Below, in pieces: positions 1-9,232 of a stretch of 59,291 bases of DNA. The stretch's first letter is position 1. Each line of letters opens with the position of its first letter. This stretch comes from Bryobacterales bacterium. GTDB taxonomy: Bacteria; Acidobacteriota; Terriglobia; Bryobacterales; Bryobacteraceae. Both the position numbers and the translations under genes were made by a program. The stretch is taken from NCBI GenBank assembly GCA_003132865.1, contig PKYZ01000196.1, forward strand, positions 10,532-69,822, written 5' to 3'. The notes beneath the pieces were generated by a model. It made no database searches. It saw nothing but the letters and a program-made list of their open reading frames with translations, and had not been told where the DNA came from.

Positions 1-49
1 ACGCTGAAGCGTGCGCCACGACACGCCCTAAGTTAAATGGAGATATGCA

Positions 50-1375
50 ATGAAGCTCTTCGAAACAGTATTAATGGTTGCCTGTGCGGCGACTCTTTAC
101 GGTGCCCCAGCCGATTCGGCGGAGGCGAAGAGGACTCAGTGGTATCGCGACGCGAAGTTCGGCATGTTCATTCATTGGGGACCTTATTCACTCGCCAGCA
201 TCGAGGCGTCGTGGCCCATCATGACCGAAGGGTTCAATGAGACGGAATACCGCGCGCTGCCGCAGCGCTTCAACCCCGAGAATTTCGACGCGACGGCGCT
301 GGTGCGGCTGGCCAAAGCCGCCGGACAGAAATACATGGTGATTACGACCAAACACCACGACGGCTTCGTCATGTTCGATTCGTTATTTACAGAGTACAAG
401 ATCACCAAGACGCCTTATCAAAAAGACATCGTCGCGGAACTGGCTGAAGCGGCCAAGGCAGAAGGCATGCCCTTGGGCTTCTATTACTCGCCGCCGGACA
501 TGCACCACCCCGGCTATCGCGACACATCCAAACCGGCCAGCGCAAACTGGCACGGAGAACCTTGGCGGCCTGAGTGGCCTTTGTATCTCGATTACATGGA
601 ACTGCAGTTGACGGAGTTACTAACCAGGTACAATGACGTCGCGTTGATCTGGTTCGACGGCCTGGGACAGCAGGGTAAGTACAACGGCCGCCGCTTTCAC
701 GACCTGATTCATCGGCTGCAGCCCGCCACGTTGATCAACGACCGCATCGGATTGCCCGGCGATTTCGGCACTCCGGAGCAGTTCGCGCCCAAGGGCATTC
801 CCACGAAAAAGCCGCGCGGCACCAACGACGGCGGGACGATGACGGACTGGACCAAGAAGGGGAACCTGCCCAAACCCGAGGAGTTTCGTTTGTGGGAGAC
901 GTGCATGACCATCAACGAAACCTGGGCTTATAACAAAAACGACCGTAAGTTCAAATCGTCGCGAGACTTGATCCGGACCTTGGTGGACGTGGCGAGCAAA
1001 GGCGGCAATTTCCTGCTGAATGTGGGGCCCACGCCCGAGGGCACAATCCAGCCCGAGTTCCAGGAACGGCTGATGGCCATTGGAAAGTGGCTGAAGGTGA
1101 ATGGCGACGCGATTTACGGGACCACCTACGGTCCGCTTCAGGAACTGACGTTCGGCCGCTCCACGCAGAAGGGGAACACGGTGTACATCCACGTCTTCGA
1201 CTGGCCCAAGGGGTCGCTCGAAATCAATGACTTCAGCGGCCAGGCCGCTGCCGCGTCCTTGCTGGCGGGCCACAGGCCGCTGAAGTTCACTCAGAACGGA
1301 CGCAATCTCAAGATCGAGGTGCCAACGCAGGCTCCGGATCCCGATGTCTCCGTAGTGGCTTTGAAGATGAAGTGA
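50..1375 (+). CDS. Secreted GH29 alpha-L-fucosidase
   Basis: This 441-residue protein should release terminal alpha-L-fucose in the periplasm or outside the cell. Residues 1-25 form a signal peptide (hydrophobic VLMVACAATLYG, then cleavage near SAEA). The GH29 barrel starts with WYRDAKFGMFIHWGPYS (31-47), which carries the substrate-binding HW pair. KHHDG lies at 101-105, and ALIWFDG puts the likely nucleophile at Asp203. GGNFLLNVGPTPEG marks the end of the barrel, followed by a short beta domain. The length is normal for the family. The ATG at 50 is preceded by GGAG about seven bases upstream. It stands alone at the window edge, so any upstream partner is unseen. Fucosidase family membership is firm; the exact substrate (fucoside linkage, or another 6-deoxysugar) is not readable from the sequence. 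Confidence 0.95.
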   Translation: MKLFETVLMVACAATLYGAPADSAEAKRTQWYRDAKFGMFIHWGPYSLASIEASWPIMTEGFNETEYRALPQRFNPENFDATALVRLAKAAGQKYMVITTKHHDGFVMFDSLFTEYKITKTPYQKDIVAELAEAAKAEGMPLGFYYSPPDMHHPGYRDTSKPASANWHGEPWRPEWPLYLDYMELQLTELLTRYNDVALIWFDGLGQQGKYNGRRFHDLIHRLQPATLINDRIGLPGDFGTPEQFAPKGIPTKKPRGTNDGGTMTDWTKKGNLPKPEEFRLWETCMTINETWAYNKNDRKFKSSRDLIRTLVDVASKGGNFLLNVGPTPEGTIQPEFQERLMAIGKWLKVNGDAIYGTTYGPLQELTFGRSTQKGNTVYIHVFDWPKGSLEINDFSGQAAAASLLAGHRPLKFTQNGRNLKIEVPTQAPDPDVSVVALKMK

Positions 1376-1691
1376 CCGGCGCGGCAGGTTTCAGGGCTCA
1401 GCGATCAATGCTGTTCGTTTTAGCGCATTGAGGCGGGAATTGAGCTGTTGCCTGCCCCGCCGAAATCAGGGGACGGGTTCGTTCAAGGACTTGTCTCCCA
1501 GAAGCCGACTTCCGGGGCGCCTGATTGGATCAGATCGCCGAGTCGCGCGTGATTCGCCCGGAGATGACTGCCGGATCTCCCAACCATCGCCTCCGCACCG
1601 GTTTGCTTGGGGAAGGGGACTTGTTACCAGCTATTTATCTGGACTCTTATCGATCTACCGCGGCAACTTCCGGCTAGCCGAACATAGAGGA
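1376..1691. other. Intergenic stretch, no gene recognised
   Basis: About 316 bases lie between the fucosidase stop and the end of the repaired TIR-like gene. A 123-codon open frame begins at 1428, but its translation is rich in Arg, Ser and Pro, shows no domain and runs into the minus-strand coding region, so I do not call it. I see no tRNA, repeat or clear terminator. Confidence 0.5.
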
Positions 1692-2514
1692 TTATGTTCG
1701 ACGAAAGACTCTGGAGTCAACCTCATGTCTAATTCCTCTGGCCTCCCAAGGAACGTTAGTTATGCCATACCGTACGTATTCGGGAGGGAGTGGCGTTAGG
1801 TCGTTAATATTTGGATCACCAGACAACCCTAAGAGGGGCTTCCGTGCGTACAGCGCGACGTCAATCTCAAACTCGATCCAGTACTTGAATACTGAGCCAT
1901 CCGTCGCTATAGCAAAAACACAATCTGCAGATTGTTACTTGGTGATGAATCGACAAGGCTAAGTAGGGATTATCACGTATTGTGCGCTCCTTCGGAGTAT
2001 CCCAGATGGTTGGCCTATTCTGACGCCGATATATCCTTTCCAACTTTATTCCGAGATCAGCGTTGCGCACCTCGGCCTCGCGATCGATGTCGGCCAACTG
2101 TCGCCTCAAGGCGTCGCGTTCGATGTTCATGCGTCCCCATTCGTAATCTTCCACCACGAATTCTCGTTCAACCCATCCGCTTTTGATTGTTTCTTGGCGT
2201 TGTCGCCTGCGAGCGTCCATACAGTCAGTTAGGATGGTCACCTTCTGGCTTATCAGCGCTTTGAGCTGTTGGGAGCGTATAGTTGGTTCTGTGGCGACTT
2301 CAACTGCCTTGTCAGCGGGAATCGAAAGGTTTGTCCATTCAGAAGGATAGGCTGCATCTAGAAGTGCAACTAATTCGTAGTACGCTTTACTCTGGTCCCA
2401 TGCATGACTTATAAAGAACCGGCGTAGTCGTTGCCTGAAGCGGCCGTTTCCACAGTATGAACAGGCGATTTCGTCGCCGTCGGTCACGGCGCCACAATTC
2501 ACACATTCTTTCAT
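1692..2514 (-). pseudogene. Zinc-ribbon plus TIR-like protein, one frameshift
   Basis: Read from 2514, the protein begins with a four-cysteine zinc ribbon (CVNCG...CSYCG). RRFFISHAWDQSKAYYELV follows, then WTNLSIP, which resembles the ThsB/MTH538 TIR-like fold (FISHxW, short loop, NYSVP-like strand). A charged insertion of about 120 residues (rich in Arg/Glu, possible coiled coil) comes next. The plain frame stops at 1867. One base too many near 1934-1938 (GTTAC on the plus strand) explains this: the next frame reads QSADCVFAIA, then KYWIEFEIDVALYARKPLLGL, a typical TIR end with the catalytic-type Glu after Trp, and stops at 1692. Repaired length is about 273 residues. Such proteins commonly serve as NAD-cleaving effectors or signal producers in phage defence; that role here is inference. 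No ThsA-like partner is seen nearby. Confidence 0.75.
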
Positions 2515-2704
2515 TGCTTTGCTGCACCAAACTATAACATGTGGTGGGCTCTATCAGGACGGTATCGAGTTGGACACGCCGTCAACGAACAAGTAGTAGC
2601 TGTCGACAACAGCCCATACCACCAGGAATCCGGCCAACTCCCGTGATACGGCGATCTGGGAAGTGTCGGGATACCCCTCTTACTATAAGTGACCGTATTG
2701 GCGC

Positions 2705-3709
2705 TCAGCGATTCCCCCCAGCAAGCATCAACGTCGCCACAGCCAGCAGCCCAAGACCGGCGTACAGCGTTCGCAGGGCGCTCCTGGGCGCGGCCGCCCA
2801 CTCGCCCGTAATTACGCCGCCGAAATTCGCCGTCATGATCATGAAGATCTGAAACAGGCCCCAGCCCACGGATGTGCCCAACGCTCCCAGGTAAACTGCG
2901 GCGACGCCATAGACCGACATCGCGCCCATCCAGAAAACAGCCATCAGCGTCGCATGCCCGGCGTCGGGCAGCCAGGGACCGCGAAACAGGCTCCACGTCT
3001 TCTTGCGGAACAGCAGATACAGACAATACCCGAGATTCGGCAGCAGTCCTCCGGCGAGCGTCACCGGCCAGACGGCATAGCCGGCGCGCTCGGGCGATAT
3101 TCCCAGCTTTATAGCGCGCACGGCGATGTCCTGCCCGAAGGCGAACGAATAGTTGATCATCGGCGCCAGCAGACCGCAAAACACGGCCATGGCCAGCGCT
3201 AGTGCGTATCCGGCGCCTGCTTCAGGCTTCCGGCCCTGTTCCCGCTGCCCGCCCGCGCGCGCCGAGACGGCGATTCCTGCCACCATCACGGCCAATCCCG
3301 CCAGGATCAACGCTCCGCGCGACGTCCCGAGTACCTCGCGATTCTTGAAGAACAGAGGCACCAGCGTCCCACCCAACGATCCGAGCCCGATGATGATCGC
3401 ATAGCCCAGGGCGAGTCCGAGCCGCGCCACCGAGAGTCCGAATAACACTTGCGCGATGCCCCATCCCGCACCAAGCAGGAACGGCAGTACCAACTGCCAG
3501 TAATCGAGTCCTCCGTAGATCTCCCCAAGATTGCCGGCCAGCGTCAAAGCAAGCGCCCATGGCAGAATCAACAGCGAGACAATGCTGAAAACCAGCCAGA
3601 CATTCTCCCACTGCCAGCGCCTGGCGAACTTCATCGGCAACATGCAGTTGCCCGCGAGCGCCCCTGCCAGCAGGGTCAGCGCGAGGCCTTCCAACACGAC
3701 CGTTGACAT
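2705..3709 (-). CDS. rhaT: RhaT-like L-rhamnose/proton symporter
   Basis: This 334-residue membrane protein matches the RhaT family in length (about 340 residues) and in layout of roughly ten hydrophobic segments. The N-terminus has the family-type GNCMLPMKF stretch with Trp-rich WQWENVWLVFS just after. Later segments include GAGWGIAQVLFGLS and ALGYAIIIGLGSLGGTLVP. It should import a 6-deoxyhexose such as rhamnose (or fucose, given the fucosidases around it) with protons across the inner membrane. It starts three bases after the stop of the URO-D-like gene, so the two are almost surely cotranscribed. Substrate assignment rests on the family; L-fucose is an alternative from context. Confidence 0.85.
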   Translation of the reverse strand: MSTVVLEGLALTLLAGALAGNCMLPMKFARRWQWENVWLVFSIVSLLILPWALALTLAGNLGEIYGGLDYWQLVLPFLLGAGWGIAQVLFGLSVARLGLALGYAIIIGLGSLGGTLVPLFFKNREVLGTSRGALILAGLAVMVAGIAVSARAGGQREQGRKPEAGAGYALALAMAVFCGLLAPMINYSFAFGQDIAVRAIKLGISPERAGYAVWPVTLAGGLLPNLGYCLYLLFRKKTWSLFRGPWLPDAGHATLMAVFWMGAMSVYGVAAVYLGALGTSVGWGLFQIFMIMTANFGGVITGEWAAAPRSALRTLYAGLGLLAVATLMLAGGNR

Positions 3710-3712
3710 GGG

Positions 3713-4951
3713 CTAGTGCCTCACCCGCGCGTCGTACTCCCGCACCGCGTCGTACATCCCAATGATATTCTCAGCGGGCACGTTTGCCAGGATGTTGTGC
3801 ACTTGCTGGAAGACAAATCCGCCTCCAGGCGCCAGCGTTTCGCACTGATGCAGAACGTGCGCGCGGACTTCGGCCGGCGTACCGCAAGGCAGGATTCGCT
3901 GCGTGTCGCAGCCGCCACCCCAGAACGTCAGATCCTTGCCGAAATCGCGTTTGAGTCCCTCGGCATCCATCCCCTTGCAACTGATCTGCACCGGGTTGAT
4001 GGCATCCAGTCCTGCGTCGATCAGATCCGGCAACAGTTGCCGGACGGCCCCGCAGCAATGGAGCATTACTTTGACGTTCGCAAGCTTCTTTGCGCGCGCC
4101 CACATCGCGGCATGCCTCGGCTTGAAGAATTCGCGGTACATCCGGGGCGAGATTTGGGGACAATTCTGCGCGCCCAGGTCATCGCCGAACACGATGATAT
4201 CGATGTACGGGCCGACCGCGCCCAGGAACCGGTCCAGGTTCTTCATGTGGATCTCCGCGAGCGCATCGAGAAACCGGTGTACGCGCGCCGGCTCGCCGGC
4301 GAGCATCATGAGGAAGTTGTCCATACGGTAGTAGAACTGCCCCATCTCGAGCAAATTTCCGCCGAACAACCCGACGATCGCGCGATCGGTGTTTGCACAC
4401 AGCGCCCGCGCGCCCTCGGCCAACTCGGCAGGACCGGAAACCGAAGGTCCAGGCGGCGACGCGACCCCGGTCCACATGTGCTCGGGATACAGCGCCTCAA
4501 TCTTCGAAAGATCCTCCACGCCATCCAGAAACGGCCAGTAAACCTGGTCGAAGTGGAGCGAACCTTCGGGCATGCGCGCGATAACCCGGCCGCTCGGCGC
4601 CCGCAAGACCCACTCCGGGCCGGCTTGCTCCGGCAGCGCCCACACGGGCATCCGGCACGGTGTGCCGTCCGGCAACGTCCAATCCGCCCACCACTGGTCT
4701 TCGTGGCAGAAGCCGCGGCCCATCTCGATGGTGTCTACGCCGAATCGATCGAGCACATCGTCGTGCACGATCGCCAGTTGCTGCACCGGATCGTAGACAT
4801 CCACGCTGCGAGGCTCGAGGCCCAGCGCGGCTCTCAGTTTCGGATAAGCAATTGAAGAGATACCCGACGAGCGGTAACCCGACAGGTCCACCACCACCCG
4901 GTCGGGCTGCTGGTGATTCAACGATGCAAGTACTCGTTCCCGCGAGGTCAT
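3713..4951 (-). CDS. URO-D superfamily methyltransferase-like protein
   Basis: The 412-residue protein begins SRERVLASLNHQQPDRVVVD, the usual start of the uroporphyrinogen decarboxylase/MtaA-type family. I chose the ATG at 4951 rather than 4996 because AGGGAG lies eight bases before it and homologues start here. The likely metal site is HCC (in VMLHCCGAV) with a later Cys in WGGGCDTQ, as in corrinoid or zinc-dependent methyltransferases rather than true haem-pathway URO-D. These proteins typically move methyl groups or act on sugar-derived substrates in carbohydrate loci; the substrate is unknown. It lies 70 bases after the aldo/keto reductase and 3 bases before the RhaT-like gene, so a sugar-linked role is likely. 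Two other genes of related fold are in the window. Confidence 0.8.
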   Translation of the reverse strand: MTSRERVLASLNHQQPDRVVVDLSGYRSSGISSIAYPKLRAALGLEPRSVDVYDPVQQLAIVHDDVLDRFGVDTIEMGRGFCHEDQWWADWTLPDGTPCRMPVWALPEQAGPEWVLRAPSGRVIARMPEGSLHFDQVYWPFLDGVEDLSKIEALYPEHMWTGVASPPGPSVSGPAELAEGARALCANTDRAIVGLFGGNLLEMGQFYYRMDNFLMMLAGEPARVHRFLDALAEIHMKNLDRFLGAVGPYIDIIVFGDDLGAQNCPQISPRMYREFFKPRHAAMWARAKKLANVKVMLHCCGAVRQLLPDLIDAGLDAINPVQISCKGMDAEGLKRDFGKDLTFWGGGCDTQRILPCGTPAEVRAHVLHQCETLAPGGGFVFQQVHNILANVPAENIIGMYDAVREYDARVRH

Positions 4952-5021
4952 ATTACTTCTCCCTGAATGTGACGGAAATCGATCAAATCCGATCATGGTG
5001 TCCCCGTAGAATCCGACCGAT

Positions 5022-5993
5022 TCAGGCGATCAAACCGTCGTGATAGAGAGGATTGGAAGCCCGTGGGTTTGTATTGCGCTTCCAATCTTCCAGATCCGGG
5101 CCCTTGAACTGCGCCGCTTCTGCACGTAGCTTTGCTAGCTGCTCCTCCGTCATGGGTCTGAACTTCTGGGCGATGCGGACGTCGTCTTCAATCTGACCGA
5201 TCGTGGTGCAGCCCAGCGCCAGGCAGTGAATCGGGAGGCTCAGTACATAAGTGAGGCAATCTTTGAGCGGGATCGCGTGCAGCAAACGGGAATTCGCCGT
5301 GCTCTTCATGCCTTGGATACCCATACCGCGTTCAACCGCCACCGGTAACACCAGTTTCTCGAAGCTCAGATACGACGGATCAGCCGGGTTCAGCGGCATC
5401 AGGATCGTGTCGTATTTATCGTATTTCTTCAGCATTGCCAGATGGACGTCCGGGTCATGATGGCCGGTGAAACCGATGAAGCGGCACTTACCGGATTTCT
5501 TAGCCGCTTCAAACGCTTCGATCGCGCCGCCTGGAGCGAAGATCTGCTCCACTTCGTCCATCGTGCTGACCTGGTGAATCTGCCATAAGTCGACATAATC
5601 TGTTTTCAGAGCGCGCAACGATTTTTCCAGATCTTGCGCGGCGCCTTCTCGACTGCGCTGCGGCGATTTGGTGGTCAGAAAGATTTTCTTGCGGAAGGGC
5701 GGCAATACATCCCCATAGACCTCCTCGGATTTTCCGTCCCAGTAGATGCGCGCTGTATCAAAATAGTTGACGCCGAGCTCGTAAGCCCGAAGCGTGATCG
5801 CCTTGGCGTCTTCGTAGCCGCACATCGGGAAGCGGCCGCCGGCTTGGCCGATGATCGTCAGTCTCTCACCAGTCTTGCCGAGAACACGCTGGGGGATGTC
5901 GCCTGGTTTCAGCTTGCCGGTTTCGGCTCCATGCGCGGATAAGGCAAGCCCTGCTGCCGCAGCGGAAGAAGAGATAAAGGTTCTGCGTCGCAT
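5022..5993 (-). CDS. Exported aldo/keto reductase
   Basis: The protein has 323 residues counted from the ATG at 5993. The longer open frame upstream is out of place because the MRRRTFISSSAAAAGLALSA start gives a twin-arginine-type export signal. The mature part is an AKR barrel: NYFDTARIYWDGKSEE carries the catalytic Asp and Tyr, LTTKSP the Lys, and YVDLWQIHQV the usual His strand. Aldo/keto reductases reduce aldehydes or oxidise sugar lactols with NADP(H). An exported AKR is common in Acidobacteriota and Planctomycetota, where its cofactor supply is unclear. It lies between the GH95 remnant and the URO-D-like gene on the same strand, probably in one transcript with them. Confidence 0.85.
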   Translation of the reverse strand: MRRRTFISSSAAAAGLALSAHGAETGKLKPGDIPQRVLGKTGERLTIIGQAGGRFPMCGYEDAKAITLRAYELGVNYFDTARIYWDGKSEEVYGDVLPPFRKKIFLTTKSPQRSREGAAQDLEKSLRALKTDYVDLWQIHQVSTMDEVEQIFAPGGAIEAFEAAKKSGKCRFIGFTGHHDPDVHLAMLKKYDKYDTILMPLNPADPSYLSFEKLVLPVAVERGMGIQGMKSTANSRLLHAIPLKDCLTYVLSLPIHCLALGCTTIGQIEDDVRIAQKFRPMTEEQLAKLRAEAAQFKGPDLEDWKRNTNPRASNPLYHDGLIA

Positions 5994-6126
5994 ATGCACC
6001 TTCAATGTGAATACTGTAGCGCAGTTACTCGCGCCGCGGTGTTGACGATCCGGCCTGCGGCCTTCCGTTCCTTGGTATCCCGCAGCATGCGCCTCGTCGT
6101 ACCAAAGACCGGCGGAAGCACGGTTC

Positions 6127-6405
6127 TCAGACGAAGGCGAGGCGGTAGACGCGCCCAGGCTCCAGGCGCACGCGCACCATCGGCATCCGGCTTCAGCGTC
6201 AGCGTGCCGCCCCGGTGGCGGATTTCGCGGATGCGAGAGCCGGGGGCGGGGCGCAGGAAGTGTTCGCCGGACAAGGCGGGGCGAAGTGTGGCTTCGATCG
6301 GCTTGCCGCCGGACCACTGGATATCGACCGTTAAACCGCCTCGCGCGCGCAGTCCGGTGACGCTCCCCGCGGACCATGCGTCAGGGAGTGCCGGGAGTCC
6401 CGCAG
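6127..6405 (-). pseudogene. GH95 alpha-fucosidase C-terminal remnant
   Basis: On the minus strand, LPALPDAWSAGSVTGLRARGG followed by TVDIQWSGGKPIEATLR is the hallmark C-terminal tail of GH95 fucosidases (LPALPxxWxxGxVxGLRARGGxxVDxxW). The frame then shifts once near 6175-6185: the correct continuation, RVRLEPGRVYRLAFV and stop at 6127, is read in another frame. Upstream of about 6405 no GH95 sequence is recognisable in any frame; the region to 6600 holds only unassigned open frames. The remnant therefore keeps roughly the last 95 codons of a gene that is usually 750-800 codons long, and must be non-functional. It shows that the locus once had a second fucosidase family. Confidence 0.75.
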
Positions 6406-6604
6406 CCAGCTTGTTTCTGCGAGGCTGCGCCGCACCTGCACGCCGATAGCAACGTCCGTGCCGGCCGCAACTCCCGCTCCAGACCTTCCGGCAGGAAATC
6501 CCACCGAATAGCTTCCATGCCCTCTCCAATCCAAGCGTATTCCTGCGGACGGAATAGAGTGCTGAGGCGCGTCGATGCGTTCGGGTATTTTTAGAGCCGG
6601 CGCC

Positions 6605-9145
6605 TCATTCGACATCCTGCAAAACCCCCACCGGCTCCAACAAGAGCGACTGAAAGTACATCAGATATTGATCGGAATCCTCCGCCGGCCGGATACTCAG
6701 CGTGTATTCGCCGGCTTTGGGAATTTGCACATAGCCCAGGTCGAAGGTCTTGTACTGATAGCCTTCGCCGGTCGCGCCGACCACTCCGGTGAGAGATTGC
6801 CCGCCGATCGCCACGATATACTGCCGATTCTCCCAGGCTTTCCGGGCGGAATATCGGATAATAACCTTGTAGCGCCCCGTCTGGCTCACCAGCAGATGCC
6901 ACGCCACTGAATCGTGGGGCCCGGTCCATTTCGAAATATGAAATTTCCCGGCGCGATTGAATCGCTTCACCGCACGGCCCGCCGTCACGGCCTTCAGATA
7001 ATCCAGCTCGAACGGTGAATCGCTCCCCTGGGTAACGATCGGCGGATCCACCAGCAGCGGGCCGCCCAGCTCCAGCACTACGACAGTGTCTATTTCGTCC
7101 GGGCATCGCGCGGGCAGCGACAGGGCGATTCCACCGTGCTCTCGCGCGACCGGCAGCTTCCGGGACGGCTCGGCGAGCAGACATGCGCCGGCAACCTCGG
7201 CGTCGAAGCCCGAGATGCGGAGCACCGCATCGCCCGGCCAACTGAATACGTGAAAGTAAATCTTGCGGCCCTTGACGGTACATCGTCCCCACGGCGCCTC
7301 CGGCAGGGGACAAGCGGACGTCCCGTAGATGCTCTCTCCGTTTTGCCGCATCCAGGGGCCCACCTTCTCGAGCGTTTGGACGCTCGGCGCGGGAACCGTA
7401 CCATCGGCCATGGGGCCAATGTTCAGCAGATAGTTCCCGCCCTTACTCACGATTTCGACCAGGCGTTGAATCACATTGCCGGGCGATTTCCATTGCTGGT
7501 CGAACTTGCTGTAACCCCAGGTGGTGTTCAACGTCTGCGGCGTTTCCCAATACTCCTCGAGCCCGCCGGTGGGCATGCCGTTGTCGTTCAAGTCCTGGTA
7601 GTCCCCGAGCAGTTCTTCGCCGTAGCCGCCTACGCGGCCGTTGATCAGGCACGACGGTTGCAGGGTCCGCACGAGGTTCACAAACTGCAGGGCGTGCTCC
7701 CGGGTATCCATGCCGCGGTCAAACCAGATCAGGCCCAACGGTCCATAGTTGGTCAATAGCTCACGAAGCTGCGGTTTCGACTTTCGCTCCAGATAGCGCT
7801 CGAAGTTTTTCTGGGAGCGGTCGTAGTCCCAGTTGTTGCCGTAGCCATCCGGATCGTCCCAATCTTCCCGGTGCGAGTAATAGACGCAGAATCGAATGCC
7901 GGCCGCGGCGCATGCTTCCGAGAGTTCCTGCAATGGATCGCGCTGGAACCCGGCCCAGTCCACTATGTTGTACTGGCTGGCGCGCGAATGGTACATGGCG
8001 AAGCCATCGTGATGTTTGGCCGTGATCACCAAGTATTTCATCCCGGCTCGCTTGGCGAGGCCCACCCATTCCGTGGCGTCGAAGTGGATGGGGTGCAAGC
8101 CCCGTGCCATCTCCCGGTATTCCTTCGCCGGAATATTGAACCGCTGCATAATCCATTCGGCTTCCGACCCGACGGGCACGCGGTGGCCTTTCCATTCTCC
8201 CGCCAGCAACGAATACGGGCCCCAGTGAATGAACATGCCGAACTTGTCGTTCCGGAACCAGCGGATACGCTCTTCGTCGCTGACGGAAGGGGCCGCCGTT
8301 TGGAACTGCCCCGGCTTGCCGCCCGCGGCCCATTCCACGCCCTGCGCAAAAAGCCTCCGGAACGCCGGACATTCCAGATTCGGGTTGGGTTCATCTTTCC
8401 AGGTGTGGCCCAGCATGGTCGTGTACACCCTGCCCTTGCCGTAATCGCGCACCCAGTCTAAGGGCTCGTTCTGGTGAGAGATCTCAGAGTAGGCGTAAGT
8501 CAGAACAGTCAGTCCCTCGGCGGGCCCGTGCTGGCCATGCGTGAGCTGCTCGGAGGGCTGCATCCAGGTGCGGGGCAATCCGCGCGTGACCGGATGGCGC
8601 GGGTTCAGCACGTGCACCTCGAAACTGTGCCGCGGCCCGTGCCCGGGATCGAGGCCCGCTCCTTGTGGAATGCTCACGACCTGACCTTCGGCCGTGACCA
8701 TCAGGCCGGGCCCAAAGCTCTTGTCGCGCCACCCCAGGCCGATCATGTCGTTATACGCGCGCCAGTCGAGAAACGCATTGTTCGCGGCGTGGTAGACCAT
8801 CAGGCCGCCGCCCCCGCTGACGTATTCTTCGAGAGCCTGCTCGACCCGCCGGGGCCAGCGAATCCCGGCGTGAGTGTGCCCGCCGTTGAAGTTGTTGACG
8901 ATCACGCGATACCGGGCGAAGTCCGGATTCCAGGCGTTCCACGCCGCAGCCGGAGCATCCGCCGGCGGGCTGGTCGAGACATCCACCGTGAAGCGCCCGC
9001 TCTCGAGGAGCAGGGCGCGCAGCTCGCGCGTCGCGGTCTGCCAGTCGTGGTTGTTGATCCCGTCCACAATCAGGACGGGGAGCTTATCCTCACTGCGGGC
9101 CAAGGCCGCCCACAACACCATGACCACGAGTGAGGCCGAGCGCAT
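6605..9145 (-). CDS. ThuA-like domain fused to GH29 fucosidase
   Basis: This is a secreted 846-residue fusion. Residues 1-18 look like a signal peptide. Residues 20-275 form a ThuA/trehalose-utilisation-like domain (VLIVDGINNHDW, NFNGGHTHAG, GGGLMVYHAANNAF, then VYTTMLGHTWKD), a glutamine-amidotransferase-like fold found in many surface sugar loci. Residues 290-700 are GH29: KFGMFIHWGPYS near 301, KHHDG at 377-381, and GLIWFD with the likely nucleophile Asp476. GGNYLLNIGPMADG ends the barrel. Residues 710-846 form a beta-rich tail resembling a carbohydrate-binding or DUF5077-like module. The gene lies 87 bases after the DUF1501 pseudogene stop. The ThuA part has no proven reaction; a role in sugar binding or oxidation is only a guess. 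Confidence 0.88.
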   Translation of the reverse strand: MRSASLVVMVLWAALARSEDKLPVLIVDGINNHDWQTATRELRALLLESGRFTVDVSTSPPADAPAAAWNAWNPDFARYRVIVNNFNGGHTHAGIRWPRRVEQALEEYVSGGGGLMVYHAANNAFLDWRAYNDMIGLGWRDKSFGPGLMVTAEGQVVSIPQGAGLDPGHGPRHSFEVHVLNPRHPVTRGLPRTWMQPSEQLTHGQHGPAEGLTVLTYAYSEISHQNEPLDWVRDYGKGRVYTTMLGHTWKDEPNPNLECPAFRRLFAQGVEWAAGGKPGQFQTAAPSVSDEERIRWFRNDKFGMFIHWGPYSLLAGEWKGHRVPVGSEAEWIMQRFNIPAKEYREMARGLHPIHFDATEWVGLAKRAGMKYLVITAKHHDGFAMYHSRASQYNIVDWAGFQRDPLQELSEACAAAGIRFCVYYSHREDWDDPDGYGNNWDYDRSQKNFERYLERKSKPQLRELLTNYGPLGLIWFDRGMDTREHALQFVNLVRTLQPSCLINGRVGGYGEELLGDYQDLNDNGMPTGGLEEYWETPQTLNTTWGYSKFDQQWKSPGNVIQRLVEIVSKGGNYLLNIGPMADGTVPAPSVQTLEKVGPWMRQNGESIYGTSACPLPEAPWGRCTVKGRKIYFHVFSWPGDAVLRISGFDAEVAGACLLAEPSRKLPVAREHGGIALSLPARCPDEIDTVVVLELGGPLLVDPPIVTQGSDSPFELDYLKAVTAGRAVKRFNRAGKFHISKWTGPHDSVAWHLLVSQTGRYKVIIRYSARKAWENRQYIVAIGGQSLTGVVGATGEGYQYKTFDLGYVQIPKAGEYTLSIRPAEDSDQYLMYFQSLLLEPVGVLQDVE

Positions 9146-9232
9146 GCAAACATCTTACCTGAAACCGGCTTACACTCCGTGACATCCCCAGGGATGCTCT
9201 GGCCCCAAGAGTGCCTTGTCAGCCAGCGGCCG

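Noticed and set aside
620..1273. 217-codon open frame opposite the first fucosidase
   Set aside because: Shadow of the GC-rich fucosidase reading frame; no domain, and the other strand has a complete enzyme with catalytic motifs. The same applies to the long antisense frames at 12898-14277, 22252-23400, 3716-4855 and 19529-21187.
1428..1799. 123-codon plus-strand open frame after the first fucosidase
   Set aside because: Low-complexity Arg/Ser/Pro translation, no ribosome site, and it overlaps the minus-strand TIR-like gene, whose homology is clear.
5994..6377. Longer start for the aldo/keto reductase
   Set aside because: The additional 128 residues are Arg/Pro-rich, overlap the GH95 remnant and would bury the twin-arginine signal that begins at 5993.
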